DNA of 64,000 nucleotides from Paractinoplanes abujensis (lineage in GTDB: Bacteria > Actinomycetota > Actinomycetes > Mycobacteriales > Micromonosporaceae), in the NCBI RefSeq assembly GCF_014204895.1, contig NZ_JACHMF010000001.1, positions 6,634,001 through 6,698,000 of the forward strand, written 5' to 3'. Position numbers and translations under genes: made by a program. Below, piece by piece: positions 8,431 through 15,853 of this stretch; position 1 is the stretch's first letter; each line of letters begins with the position of its first letter. The notes below the pieces were generated by a model, which saw only the letters and a list, made by a program, of their open reading frames with translations, was not told the DNA's origin and made no database searches.

Positions 8431-9483
8431 ATGTTCGGACCCAACTGGTTCGCCTCCGTCATGGGCACCGGGATCGTCGCCACCGCGGCCGCCACGCTGC
8501 CCGTCGACCTGCCCGGCCGGCACGCCTTCGCCACCGTGATGTGGCTGCTGGCCGCCCTGCTGCTGATCGCCGTCCTCACGGCCACCGCCCGGCGCGGCGT
8601 CAGCCACCTCGACGACCCGGTGCTCATGCAGTTCTGGGGCGCGCCGCCGATGGCGTTGATGACCGTCGGGGCGGGCACGCTGCTGCTCGGCCCGGGCGAG
8701 TTCGCTGTGGCGGCCGACCTGGTGCTGTGGAGCGCCGGCACGCTCCTCGGCCTGATCGTGGCGGTCGCCGTCCCGTACCGGATGATGACGCGCCCCGACC
8801 TGGCCGCCACCGAGGACGCGGCGTTCGGCGGCTGGCTGATGCCGGTGGTCTCCCCGATGGTCTCGGCGGCGACCGGCGCCCTGCTCGTCCCGCACGTCGG
8901 CGCCGGCCGCGACCTGCTGCTGGCCTGCTACGCGTTCGCCGGCATCAGCCTGTTCGCCGCGGTGATCGTGATCACGCAGATCTGGGCCCGCCTCGTACGC
9001 CACCAGATCGGGGCGGCCCGCATGGTGCCGACGCTGTGGATCGTGCTGGGCCCGCTCGGCCAGTCGGTGACCGCGTTCCATCTGCTCGGCCGCGCTGCTG
9101 ACGGCGTGCTGCCCGACCCGTACGCCACCGGCGCGCAGATGCTGGCCCTGCTCTTCGGCCTCCCCACGCTGGGCTTCGCTTTCTTCTGGGCCGCCCTGGC
9201 CACGGCGATCACACTCCGCACCGTACGGACCGGTCTGCCTTTCTCCCTGACGTGGTGGAGTTTCACGTTCCCCGTCGGCACAGTCGTCACCGCCACCGGC
9301 GGCATGGCCACCCGTACCGGCTCACCCCTGCTGACAACGCTGGCCGTGGCCCTCTTCGCCGTCCTGGTCACCGCTTGGACGGTCGTCGCCACCCGCACAC
9401 TCCGCAGCAACCTGTGGCGTCCCGCACGCCTCGAGGCCCGCCCGGCCGCGCGCAGCGGGGACCGCCTCATAGAGGCGAAATAG
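8431..9483 (+). CDS. TDT-family transporter (TehA/SLAC1-like)
   Basis: Integral membrane protein of about 350 residues with some ten hydrophobic segments. The N-terminus FGPNWFASVMGTGIVATAAA is the hallmark of tellurite-resistance/dicarboxylate (TDT) carriers, a family that includes TehA, Mae1 and sulfite exporters. The ATG at 8431 follows GGTGGAGAG. An upstream in-frame ATG at 8371 is possible but would leave only 11 bases to the divergent lysR gene. The substrate cannot be told from the sequence; LysR control suggests an inducible anion exporter. Its 3' end overlaps the convergent HAD gene by 17 bases. Confidence 0.85.
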   Translation: MFGPNWFASVMGTGIVATAAATLPVDLPGRHAFATVMWLLAALLLIAVLTATARRGVSHLDDPVLMQFWGAPPMALMTVGAGTLLLGPGEFAVAADLVLWSAGTLLGLIVAVAVPYRMMTRPDLAATEDAAFGGWLMPVVSPMVSAATGALLVPHVGAGRDLLLACYAFAGISLFAAVIVITQIWARLVRHQIGAARMVPTLWIVLGPLGQSVTAFHLLGRAADGVLPDPYATGAQMLALLFGLPTLGFAFFWAALATAITLRTVRTGLPFSLTWWSFTFPVGTVVTATGGMATRTGSPLLTTLAVALFAVLVTAWTVVATRTLRSNLWRPARLEARPAARSGDRLIEAK

Positions 9484-10114
9484 GGCCGGCGGTGTCGATC
9501 AACCGGGCCAGCAGGGTGGGGCAGTCGGGGGCGGTCAGTGTCGGACGGTAGGTGAGCGTCGCCGGCCAGTCCCGTCCCGCCGACACCCATCCCGTACGCA
9601 ATCCGGCCCCCGCTCCGCCGCCCACGTCGAACTCGGCGTGGTCGCCCACCATCCAGCCGCCGTCCCGCAGCGTCCGGCCCACCGCGGCCGCGGCTCGCTC
9701 GAAGATCCGCCGGTCGGGTTTGCGCACGCCCGCCCCCTCCGACACGATCCACGCCGCCACCAGCCGGTCCAGTCCGGTGCGGCGCAGTTTGGCCTCCTGC
9801 TGGGCCACCGTGCCGTTCGTGACCACCACCGGCACGTATCCGGCTGCTGTGGCCCGGGTCAGCGCGTCGGCCACCAGCGGATCCGGCGACAGCTCGTCGA
9901 CCATGCCTTTGCGCAGCTCATCCAGCACTTCGGCGGCGTCCAGGCGGTAGCGCGCGGCGATCAGCGCGGCCAGTTCCTCGCGCCGGCGATAGCCATCTCG
10001 ATCTTGCTCGATGAGCCACGGCGTCTCGGACGCGCCGAAGCGGGCACCGGCCCAGGTCTTGAAGGCCGTGGTGCGGTCGATAAGAGTGTTGTCCAGGTCG
10101 AGCAGCAACAACAT
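9467..10114 (-). CDS. HAD-superfamily hydrolase
   Basis: A 215-residue haloacid-dehalogenase-like phosphatase. Motif I is LLDLDNTLIDRT near the N-terminus, with the two catalytic aspartates as DLD. Motif II is VVVTNGT. The motif III lysine lies in VRKPDRRIFERA, and motif IV appears in WMVGDHAEFDVGGG. The cap inserted after motif I is of the C1 helical type. The substrate is unknown. The gene runs convergently into the transporter and overlaps its 3' end. Confidence 0.85.
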   Translation of the reverse strand: MLLLLDLDNTLIDRTTAFKTWAGARFGASETPWLIEQDRDGYRRREELAALIAARYRLDAAEVLDELRKGMVDELSPDPLVADALTRATAAGYVPVVVTNGTVAQQEAKLRRTGLDRLVAAWIVSEGAGVRKPDRRIFERAAAAVGRTLRDGGWMVGDHAEFDVGGGAGAGLRTGWVSAGRDWPATLTYRPTLTAPDCPTLLARLIDTAGPISPL

Positions 10115-10155
10115 TCATCGATCTTGTCAGGCGTTCGCGGGTCAAGGAGGACAGC

Positions 10156-10464
10156 GTGCTGACTTTCACCAACGCGGCTGAACAGGCGGCTTGGACCATG
10201 GCCGAGGCCCTCAGCGAGAAGGCTTTCGTCGCCATGAAGCATGCCGAGGAGGCGCAGGAGGCGTTCCGGAAGGGCCGGATGGCGATGCGTCGGCAGTTCA
10301 AGGCCCGCGGCCTCTCCGAGATCGACGCGAGCATCCGGTGGGCGAGCACGTCACAGGCGCAGGCCGCGTTGGCCGACCACAACTTCTATATGCAGGAGGC
10401 TTCGATGTACAACGAGGCCGCGACCGCGCAGTACGCGAAGGCGCTCTACCTCAAGGGGCGTTAG
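10156..10464 (+). CDS. Small helical protein of unknown function
   Basis: A 102-residue protein that I do not recognise. The GTG start at 10156 is supported by AAGGAGG at 10145-10151. It is predicted to be almost wholly alpha-helical, rich in Ala, Glu and Met (AEALSEKAFVAMKHAEEAQEAF), with a basic mid-section GRMAMRRQFKARG. No signal peptide or membrane segment is seen. It overlaps the convergent downstream gene by four bases. Confidence 0.65.
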   Translation: MLTFTNAAEQAAWTMAEALSEKAFVAMKHAEEAQEAFRKGRMAMRRQFKARGLSEIDASIRWASTSQAQAALADHNFYMQEASMYNEAATAQYAKALYLKGR

Positions 10465-10877
10465 GCGGCGCGGTGGCGCAGGGTGGCCACCGTCGAGCCG
10501 GCCAGCGCGAGCAGGCAGTCGGGCAGCTGCCCGTCGGCGATCGCTGCGCCGAACAGCGCTTCCGCGGTGGCGATGTCGCTGTTGGCGTACGCACTGATGA
10601 AGCGGGCGACCCATCGCTTGTCGTAGCGCGCGTCGTCGATGCCGGGGAAGTCGAGCGTCCACGCGCCGCCGGAGGGCACCTGGCCGACCATCGTGGCGGC
10701 GAGGCACCAGGCGACGTCGTAGGCCCCGACGATGCCGGACCGGTCGACCACGGAATCGAACGTGCCGACCACCGCGTCACTGTCGCCGCTGAGCGCACTC
10801 TGAAGCACGAGTGCCGCGTCGTCGATAGCGTGCTGTGGTACCTCGGTCACGTGAAAGAAGGTACGTGGAGTGGTCAA
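10461..10877 (-). CDS. Hypothetical protein, 138 residues
   Basis: Unrecognised cytosolic protein with helical composition and conserved-looking tryptophans (AYDVAWCLAATMVGQ, DKRWVARFISAYANSD). Codon use is normal for the window. The ATG start lies at 10877 and the thioesterase gene stops 24 bases upstream at 10902, so the two minus-strand genes may be co-transcribed. No function is proposed. Confidence 0.65.
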   Translation of the reverse strand: MTTPRTFFHVTEVPQHAIDDAALVLQSALSGDSDAVVGTFDSVVDRSGIVGAYDVAWCLAATMVGQVPSGGAWTLDFPGIDDARYDKRWVARFISAYANSDIATAEALFGAAIADGQLPDCLLALAGSTVATLRHRAA

Positions 10878-10901
10878 GGTTCGCGCGCCGGGACGAAAAA
10901 T

Positions 10902-11321
10902 CTAAGCCCCACGCAACAGGCAGGTGATGCGCGCGGTGCAGACCCGTTCGCCGCCGTCGTCGGTGATGACGATCTCGTAGGTCGCCATGGTGCGTCCCCG
11001 GTGCACCGGGGTGGCGACGCCGGTGACCACGCCCGAGCGCGCCGACTTGTGGTGGGTGGCGTTGATGTCGACGCCCACCGCGAACGGCCGGTCGACGCTC
11101 TGGCCGTGCATGACCGCCCCCACCGAGCCCAGCGTCTCGGCCAGCACGCAGGACGCGCCGCCGTGCAGGAGCCCGTACGGCTGGGTGTTGCCCTCGACCG
11201 GCATGGTGCCCACGACCCGCTCGGCGGAGGCCTCGGTGAGCTGGATGCCCATGCGCGAACCGAGCGTCCCGCCGCCTCCGGTGGTGAAGAGGTCTTGCAC
11301 ACTGTCGGCCGCTATGTCCAT
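10902..11321 (-). CDS. PaaI-type hotdog thioesterase
   Basis: A 139-residue hotdog-fold protein of the PaaI/YbgC-like group, expected to hydrolyse acyl-CoA thioesters. The core motif NTQPYGLLHGGASCVLAETL contains the conserved HGG preceding the long helix and the catalytic-type glutamate. VGVDINATHHKSARSG is the typical following strand pair. Length matches the family. The acyl substrate is unknown. Confidence 0.85.
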   Translation of the reverse strand: MDIAADSVQDLFTTGGGGTLGSRMGIQLTEASAERVVGTMPVEGNTQPYGLLHGGASCVLAETLGSVGAVMHGQSVDRPFAVGVDINATHHKSARSGVVTGVATPVHRGRTMATYEIVITDDGGERVCTARITCLLRGA

Positions 11322-11414
11322 TCGATGAACGTTACCGGCGACGCCGGGCTCGCGGTCCTGTGACTTGGGCCCTACTCTTCCCTGCGACCGTGTTCGCTAT
11401 GCAGGGAGGCCCGC

Positions 11415-11663
11415 ATGACCGAGCCCCAGGAGACCGTCGAGACGCGTGGCAACGAGCGCGTCGATCTCATCGCGCAGGACTCCAGCGGCGATGGCAAGCC
11501 TGACGTCTGGGTGTCCGACACCGACGGGGACGGCAAGCCCGACTTGTTCCAGTTCGACACGGACGGGGACGGCAAGGTGGACATCACGATGGTCGACCTC
11601 GACCAGGACGGCAACCCGGACGCGATCGTCGACGGCGACGGCGGCCACCCGCCGACGGTCTGA
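11415..11663 (+). CDS. Tiny protein of tandem calcium-binding (EF-hand loop-like) repeats
   Basis: 82 residues, mostly made of about five tandem DxDxDGxxD loops with a period of 11-12 residues: SSGDGKPDVW, DTDGDGKPDLF, DTDGDGKVDI, DLDQDGNPDAI and a final GDGG. The loops resemble those of thrombospondin type 3, dockerin or FG-GAP-type calcium sites. There is no signal peptide or membrane segment, so it is predicted to be cytosolic and strongly acidic. ATG at 11415 with an AGGGAGG ribosome site. Role unknown; a calcium buffer or sensor is only a guess. Confidence 0.75.
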   Translation: MTEPQETVETRGNERVDLIAQDSSGDGKPDVWVSDTDGDGKPDLFQFDTDGDGKVDITMVDLDQDGNPDAIVDGDGGHPPTV

Positions 11664-11669
11664 CGGAGC

Positions 11670-12908
11670 TCAGGCCCCGCCGAGGGCGCTCAACGCGACC
11701 CAGAGCACGGCGATCGCCACGGCCGTGGTGGCGATCGTCGAGGCCCGGTGCCGCCATGTGACCGGGCTGCCGACGGCTTCGGTGTGTCCGAGCCGCCGCA
11801 GCGCGGCGCGCTGGTTCCGTACGGCCTCCTCGGCGGCCACGATCGACCCGGCGTCGGCCCGGCTGAGCTCCACCGCCAGCCGGGCCTGGGCACGTTGCAA
11901 CCGCCGTACGGTGGTGGAAGCGCCCGGGAGTCGTCGAGCTGCCGCCCGCCGGGACGCCGAGCCCAGCACCGTCAGCTCGCCCGCGGTGATCAGCGACGGG
12001 TCGTCCAGCCGGGCCAGGCGCTCGACGTAGTAGTCGGCCTCGCGGTCCTGGAAGTGGCGCACCAGCAGCAGGATCAGCAGCAGCGGGGGCAACCCTTTGA
12101 TCAGCAGTACGCCGAGCAGCGCGAGCGGGCCGTTGCCGAGCCCGTCGGCCAGCAGCGGCGAGTTCCACAGCACGTGGAAGGCCCACGCTCCCAGCACGGC
12201 CAGGCTCGCCCCCGCGATCCGGTGCGAGCGGCCCACCACCAGGTAACCGATGCCCGCCCCGGCCAGCGCGCCGAAGAGGGTGTGGCTCCAGATGCCGGCC
12301 AGGAACCCGCGCAGCAGGAACGTGGCGATCACCGGTTGCACCTGGTCGCCCTGCCCGGCCAGCGCGACCGCGCCGACGGCGAACACGACGTCCTCGGCGA
12401 TCTGGAACCCGAGACCGACCATCGCGCCGTAGACGACCCCGTCGAGCACGCTGTTGACCTGCGACCGGGCGATCAGCACGATCGCCACCACGCCGAGGGT
12501 CTTGGCGATCTCCTCGACCGTGGGCCCGGCCACCGCGGCGCCCCAGTCGGCGGCCAGGTCGGGCGAGCCCAGCTTGGCCATCAGGTTTTCCAGCGCGACG
12601 CCGCCGGGGATGGAAACGGTGGTGGCCACCAGCCCGCCCCAGGCGAAGGCCAGCACGAGCAGTTCGGGCGGTTCCCGTTCGAGGAAGTCGAGTTCCGAGA
12701 CGAACAGCCAGAACGGCACGGCGAGCAGCGCGAAGAGCAGGATCGCGACGGTGGTGGCCTTCGGGTAGGCGGTGAAGAAGTGCCCGGTCATCTGGGCCAT
12801 CCGCAAGCCGCCCGCGGCCAGCAGCGTTGCGACGACCCAAAAGGCCGGCACCCGTACGAGGGTGGAGACGCGCGGGCTCCGGGCGGGGCGCACCGCCGAG
12901 GTCGTCAC
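11670..12908 (-). CDS. PrsW-family intramembrane metalloprotease
   Basis: A 412-residue polytopic membrane protein with about eight hydrophobic segments. The PrsW/CAAX-protease-like signature is present: GPTVEEIAKTLGVV (paired glutamates), GFQIAEDVVFAV, GIWSHTLFGALAG and AWAFHVLWNS, supplying conserved Glu and His residues within the membrane. Family members cleave membrane-anchored substrates such as anti-sigma factors. A hydrophilic C-terminal tail follows (Arg/Ala-rich). Its start overlaps the stop of the upstream anchored-protein gene by an ATGA junction, so the pair is translationally coupled. Confidence 0.85.
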   Translation of the reverse strand: MTTSAVRPARSPRVSTLVRVPAFWVVATLLAAGGLRMAQMTGHFFTAYPKATTVAILLFALLAVPFWLFVSELDFLEREPPELLVLAFAWGGLVATTVSIPGGVALENLMAKLGSPDLAADWGAAVAGPTVEEIAKTLGVVAIVLIARSQVNSVLDGVVYGAMVGLGFQIAEDVVFAVGAVALAGQGDQVQPVIATFLLRGFLAGIWSHTLFGALAGAGIGYLVVGRSHRIAGASLAVLGAWAFHVLWNSPLLADGLGNGPLALLGVLLIKGLPPLLLILLLVRHFQDREADYYVERLARLDDPSLITAGELTVLGSASRRAAARRLPGASTTVRRLQRAQARLAVELSRADAGSIVAAEEAVRNQRAALRRLGHTEAVGSPVTWRHRASTIATTAVAIAVLWVALSALGGA

Positions 12909-13456
12909 CGCGGTTCGTCCGACTGCCGGAGCGTGCGGGTGCTCGCCTCGATCTGCGGCAGGGTGCGGCCCAGGTCCAGGTCGTTGCCGCTGATCGTCAC
13001 CTCGATGGTGTGACCGTCGGCGACGAAGACCGCGTACCGCCCGCCCCGGCCCGGCGCGGTGTAGCCGCCCTGCAGCCCGGCCAGCCCGCCCGCCGTGCTC
13101 ACTTCGAGCTGGGCGCCGGTGACCTGATAGCCGGTGGTGTCGACGATCCGTTGGCGTAACCGCTCGGCCGCGGTGTCGAGGTCGCCGTCGAAGGGCCGGA
13201 CGACGATCGCGTACTTGACCGGGCCCAGCCGGAACAGCACCGTGCCGTCGCTCGCGCCGGGTCTGGTGCCGGTCACGTCCAGGGCCGCCCCGGGCGGGGG
13301 CACGACTGTCACCCCGGCGCCGATCGCATAGGGCTCGTCACTCCGGATCGCGCGTTCGGCGGGCAGCGACCGGTCGATCGCCGGCAGCCCGAGGGCCAGA
13401 CCAGCGAGTGTGGCGGCCACGCCGAGCGCACCCAGCAGGTTCGTCAGCCGCCCCAT
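12905..13456 (-). CDS. Membrane-anchored protein of unknown function
   Basis: About 183 residues from the ATG at 13456. One N-terminal hydrophobic segment (LLGALGVAATLAGLALGL) is followed by an extracytoplasmic beta-rich domain (VLFRLGPVKYAIVVRPFDGD; GYTAPGRGGRYAVFVADGHT). An earlier in-frame GTG at 13588 exists, but its extension has poor coding character. The gene overlaps the PrsW-type protease gene directly downstream, which makes it a candidate substrate or partner; that link is inference from position. Confidence 0.7.
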   Translation of the reverse strand: MGRLTNLLGALGVAATLAGLALGLPAIDRSLPAERAIRSDEPYAIGAGVTVVPPPGAALDVTGTRPGASDGTVLFRLGPVKYAIVVRPFDGDLDTAAERLRQRIVDTTGYQVTGAQLEVSTAGGLAGLQGGYTAPGRGGRYAVFVADGHTIEVTISGNDLDLGRTLPQIEASTRTLRQSDEPR

Positions 13457-13530
13457 GCTTACCCACGCTAACGGCGGGTGCGCCCGACTGTGACGTTCGG
13501 CCACTGTGGAGTGCTGATCAACCTGCGGAA

Positions 13531-14097
13531 TTACGGATTTGTCGGTTCTAGCGTGAGATAGCGAGAGGGAACGCCCGTTGTCAGCCACACCCCGTTGGCG
13601 CTGCGGTGGAAGACGTGCCCGTCCGCGGCCATCCCGGCCGCGGCGACTCGCAGCACCACGACATCGCCCGACCGGCGGCGCCCCACCACCAGAGCGGTCG
13701 GCACGTCACGCGAGAGGTGCACGTGGTGCCGGCTCCGCGGCCGCAGGCCCTCGCGCAGGATCGCGTCGAGGTTGCCCGCGGGTGTGCCGTGGAACAGCAC
13801 GGCCGGCGGCTCGGCGGGTGGCAGGCCGAGGTCCACCTCCACCCGCGCGGAGTGCCCCTGACTGGCCCGGATCCAGTCGGCCCCGTCGTCGCGGCGGGCG
13901 ATCGCGAAGCGGGACTTGTCGTTGTGCTCGACGATGTGGTCGAGCTCGGCCCGGCTGAGGCCGAGCGCGGCGAGCAGCTCCGCGACCGGCACCCAGCCGT
14001 TCGCGTCCAGGGTCAGCCCGGCCGACTCGGGCCGGTGCCGCAGCACCAGAGCGATGCGGCGGCTCGTCCGCACCTGATCCCGGCTGAGCCCGCTCAC
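13531..14097 (-). CDS. kptA: RNA 2'-phosphotransferase, Tpt1/KptA family
   Basis: 188-residue NAD-dependent enzyme that removes a 2'-phosphate from RNA, releasing ADP-ribose cyclic phosphate. The N-terminal winged helix begins SRRIALVLRHRPESAGL, with the family RxLxxxLRHxP pattern, and continues ANGWVPVAELLAAL. The catalytic C-terminal ADP-ribosyltransferase-like lobe shows LFHGTPAGNLDAILREGL, HHVHLSRD and FHRSANGVWLTTGVP. The GTG start at 14097 overlaps the methyltransferase stop (GTGA), so the genes are coupled. Bacteria do not splice tRNA in the yeast manner; the cellular role here is unknown. Confidence 0.88.
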   Translation of the reverse strand: MSGLSRDQVRTSRRIALVLRHRPESAGLTLDANGWVPVAELLAALGLSRAELDHIVEHNDKSRFAIARRDDGADWIRASQGHSARVEVDLGLPPAEPPAVLFHGTPAGNLDAILREGLRPRSRHHVHLSRDVPTALVVGRRRSGDVVVLRVAAAGMAADGHVFHRSANGVWLTTGVPSRYLTLEPTNP

Positions 14098-14873
14098 CCC
14101 GCCAGCTCCATCACCGCGAGGTAGTAGGGCCGGTCCTCGTCGTCGATCGTCTTGAGCCGCCACGCGGTGCCCCCGACCAGCTCCTCCAGTTCGGCGGGCG
14201 AGCAGTTGAGGTAGTCGAACCACTCGGTGGCGAGCAGCCGGTACCGCAGGCGCAGCCGCAGCTGACCACCCAGCCGCCCGCGCTCGCGGTTGAGCCGGTG
14301 ATAGCCGACGTGCACGGTGTCGGTGGTGCCGTACGGGTCGGTGCCCTGGGCGATGATGCGCGCGCCCGGGTTGGCCAGCCGGGCCAGCGCGGCCAGCAGA
14401 ACCGGCGCGCGTTCCGGGCCCTCGAGCAGGCCGAGGTTGTTGCCGAGCAGCAGGAACGTGTCGTAGCGGGCGCTCGCCCCGGCCGCGTACGCGTCGACGG
14501 TGGTGATCACGGTGTCGCGCAGGCCGCGCTTGCGGGCGATCTCGATGGCCCCGCGCGAGGTGTCGAGCCCAGTGACCGCCATGCCGCGGCGTTGCAGTTC
14601 GACCGCCGTACGGCCCGCGCCGGCCCCGATGTCGAGCACGTGCCCGCGGCAGAGCCGCAACGCGCGGTGGTCGTGCGGCTGCCACTCGTCCGGGCCGCCC
14701 AGGTAGTGATCGGCCGGGGCCCCGTTGATCAGGCCGTCGTCGCGCTCGATCACCTCGATCACCGGGCGCGGCACCCGCCCACCGGCCAGCGGCCGTGGTC
14801 CGACACCGGTGCGTACGGCGTACGCGTCTCTGATCATCTCGCCGAACACGTCGCCGATGAGTGGTTCCGTCAT
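14094..14873 (-). CDS. SAM-dependent methyltransferase
   Basis: 259-residue class I methyltransferase. Motif I is GHVLDIGAGAGRTAVELQRRG, preceded by RALRLCR. The acidic end of strand 2 is VTGLDTSRGAIEIARKRG, and motif IV appears as YDTFLLLGNNLGLLEG. The substrate is not evident. ATG at 14873; an 18-base gap separates it from the divergent PPOX gene. Its 3' end is coupled to kptA, so an RNA substrate is conceivable, but nothing in the protein proves this. Confidence 0.85.
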   Translation of the reverse strand: MTEPLIGDVFGEMIRDAYAVRTGVGPRPLAGGRVPRPVIEVIERDDGLINGAPADHYLGGPDEWQPHDHRALRLCRGHVLDIGAGAGRTAVELQRRGMAVTGLDTSRGAIEIARKRGLRDTVITTVDAYAAGASARYDTFLLLGNNLGLLEGPERAPVLLAALARLANPGARIIAQGTDPYGTTDTVHVGYHRLNRERGRLGGQLRLRLRYRLLATEWFDYLNCSPAELEELVGGTAWRLKTIDDEDRPYYLAVMELAG

Positions 14874-14891
14874 GACCACTACCCTTGGCTC
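14874..14891. promoter_or_regulatory. 18-bp divergent promoter, both genes apparently leaderless
   Basis: TACCCT at 14880-14885 stands six bases before the PPOX ATG (14892), right for a -10 element with transcription starting at the A of ATG. In the other direction AAGGGT stands seven bases before the methyltransferase ATG (14873). There is no ribosome-binding site for either gene. The arrangement matches that at 40471-40488. Confidence 0.5.
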
Positions 14892-15269
14892 ATGCCGACG
14901 CTGGAGCAACTCGGTTCGGAGAAGTACGTCTCTCTGACGACCTATCGCAAGGACGGAACGCCGGTGCCCACGGCGGTCTGGGTGTTGCCGGCCGGCGCCG
15001 GGGTGGCGATCTGGACGGTCACCGGCACCTGGAAGGTGAAGCGCGTCCGCAACAACCCGAAAGTCACGGTGGCGGCCTGCGACGTGCGCGGCAACGTGCG
15101 GGGCGAGGCTGTCGAGGGCCGGGCCCGCATCGGCGACGCGGCCGAGCGCGACCACTTCGCCGGGGTGCTGGGCCGGAAATACCGCATGCTCGGCCTCTTC
15201 GGCACGCTGCGCTACAAGCTGCTGGGCCAGCGCGACCGGATCACCGTGATCATCATCGACCCGGTCTGA
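14892..15269 (+). CDS. PPOX-class F420-dependent oxidoreductase
   Basis: 125-residue split-barrel flavin/F420-binding protein. The N-terminus LEQLGSEKYVSLTTYRKDG leads to TPVPTAVWVLPAG. The central WTVTGTWKVKRVRNNPKVTVAACDVRG is the usual cofactor-phosphate contact region with its Lys and Arg residues, and GEAVEGRARI follows. Actinobacterial members of this group reduce diverse quinones and tetrapyrroles using F420 or FMN. The substrate is unknown. ATG at 14892, apparently leaderless. Confidence 0.85.
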   Translation: MPTLEQLGSEKYVSLTTYRKDGTPVPTAVWVLPAGAGVAIWTVTGTWKVKRVRNNPKVTVAACDVRGNVRGEAVEGRARIGDAAERDHFAGVLGRKYRMLGLFGTLRYKLLGQRDRITVIIIDPV

Positions 15270-15300
15270 GGCCGGGCCGGGAACTGGTCCGGACACGAAG

Positions 15301-15334
15301 AAGGGGCGATCGCCTTCCCCGACGCTCGCCCCTT
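15301..15334. terminator. Hairpin between PPOX gene and bldC
   Basis: AAGGGGCGA (15301-15309) and TCGCCCCTT (15326-15334) pair perfectly over nine bases. The gene on each side converges on it, so it may serve both. Confidence 0.6.
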
Positions 15335-15361
15335 AGCAACGATCTCGCGAATCGACTGAGG

Positions 15362-15571
15362 TCAGTCGCCCTGACGCTGCGTGGGAATCTGTCCCTGCAG
15401 CAGGGCGCGAACCTCCGACTCCCGGTAACGACGGTGGCCGCCCAGAGTGCGGATAGCACTCAGCTTGCCTGCCTTCGCCCACCGGGTGACGGTCTTCGGG
15501 TCGACACGGAACATCGACGCCACCTCGGCCGGCGTTAGTAGCGGCTCAGGATCGTGCGTACGCGATGCCAT
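15362..15571 (-). CDS. bldC: BldC-type developmental DNA-binding protein
   Basis: 69-residue MerR-like winged-helix protein with no effector domain, matching the length of Streptomyces BldC. The diagnostic stretch is LLTPAEVASMFRVDPKTVTR, then WAKAGKLSAIRTLGGHRRYRE. BldC binds cooperatively to AT-rich direct repeats and holds back entry into development in Streptomyces. Its presence fits a filamentous, sporulating actinomycete. The neighbourhood (conserved unknown and valine dehydrogenase beyond it) is that of Streptomyces bldC. Confidence 0.92.
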   Translation of the reverse strand: MASRTHDPEPLLTPAEVASMFRVDPKTVTRWAKAGKLSAIRTLGGHRRYRESEVRALLQGQIPTQRQGD

Positions 15572-15853
15572 CGGTCACTCCTCCACAGGTACCTATAGAC
15601 AACGGCCGGGGTCCCGCCGGCCGGTGCGTCTCTCATGGTCCGGCTAGTCCCCGATGTCCGACATGGGCCGAACGGACGAAGGTCCCCAGATAGACGGATG
15701 AAGCATGCCCGATTTTTGCGTGTTTTCTACGCCAGATAGTGTCTCGTTTAGTCCGATTATCACGCTTCGGGGATCGGTCATTACGAAGAGTATTCGCCTC
15801 GGGAGCGCTCCCAAGAGTGGTGAAAACCGCCCTTCTGTCCGCATCGCCGCAGC
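15572..15853 (-). promoter_or_regulatory. bldC upstream region, AT-richer than surroundings
   Basis: The 282 bases upstream of bldC contain no convincing gene. The stretch around 15710-15800 is clearly AT-richer than its surroundings, with short T-runs (GATTTTTGCGTGTTTTC, CTCGTTTAG). BldC itself favours such DNA, so autoregulation is possible. I cannot assign a defined promoter. Confidence 0.35.
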
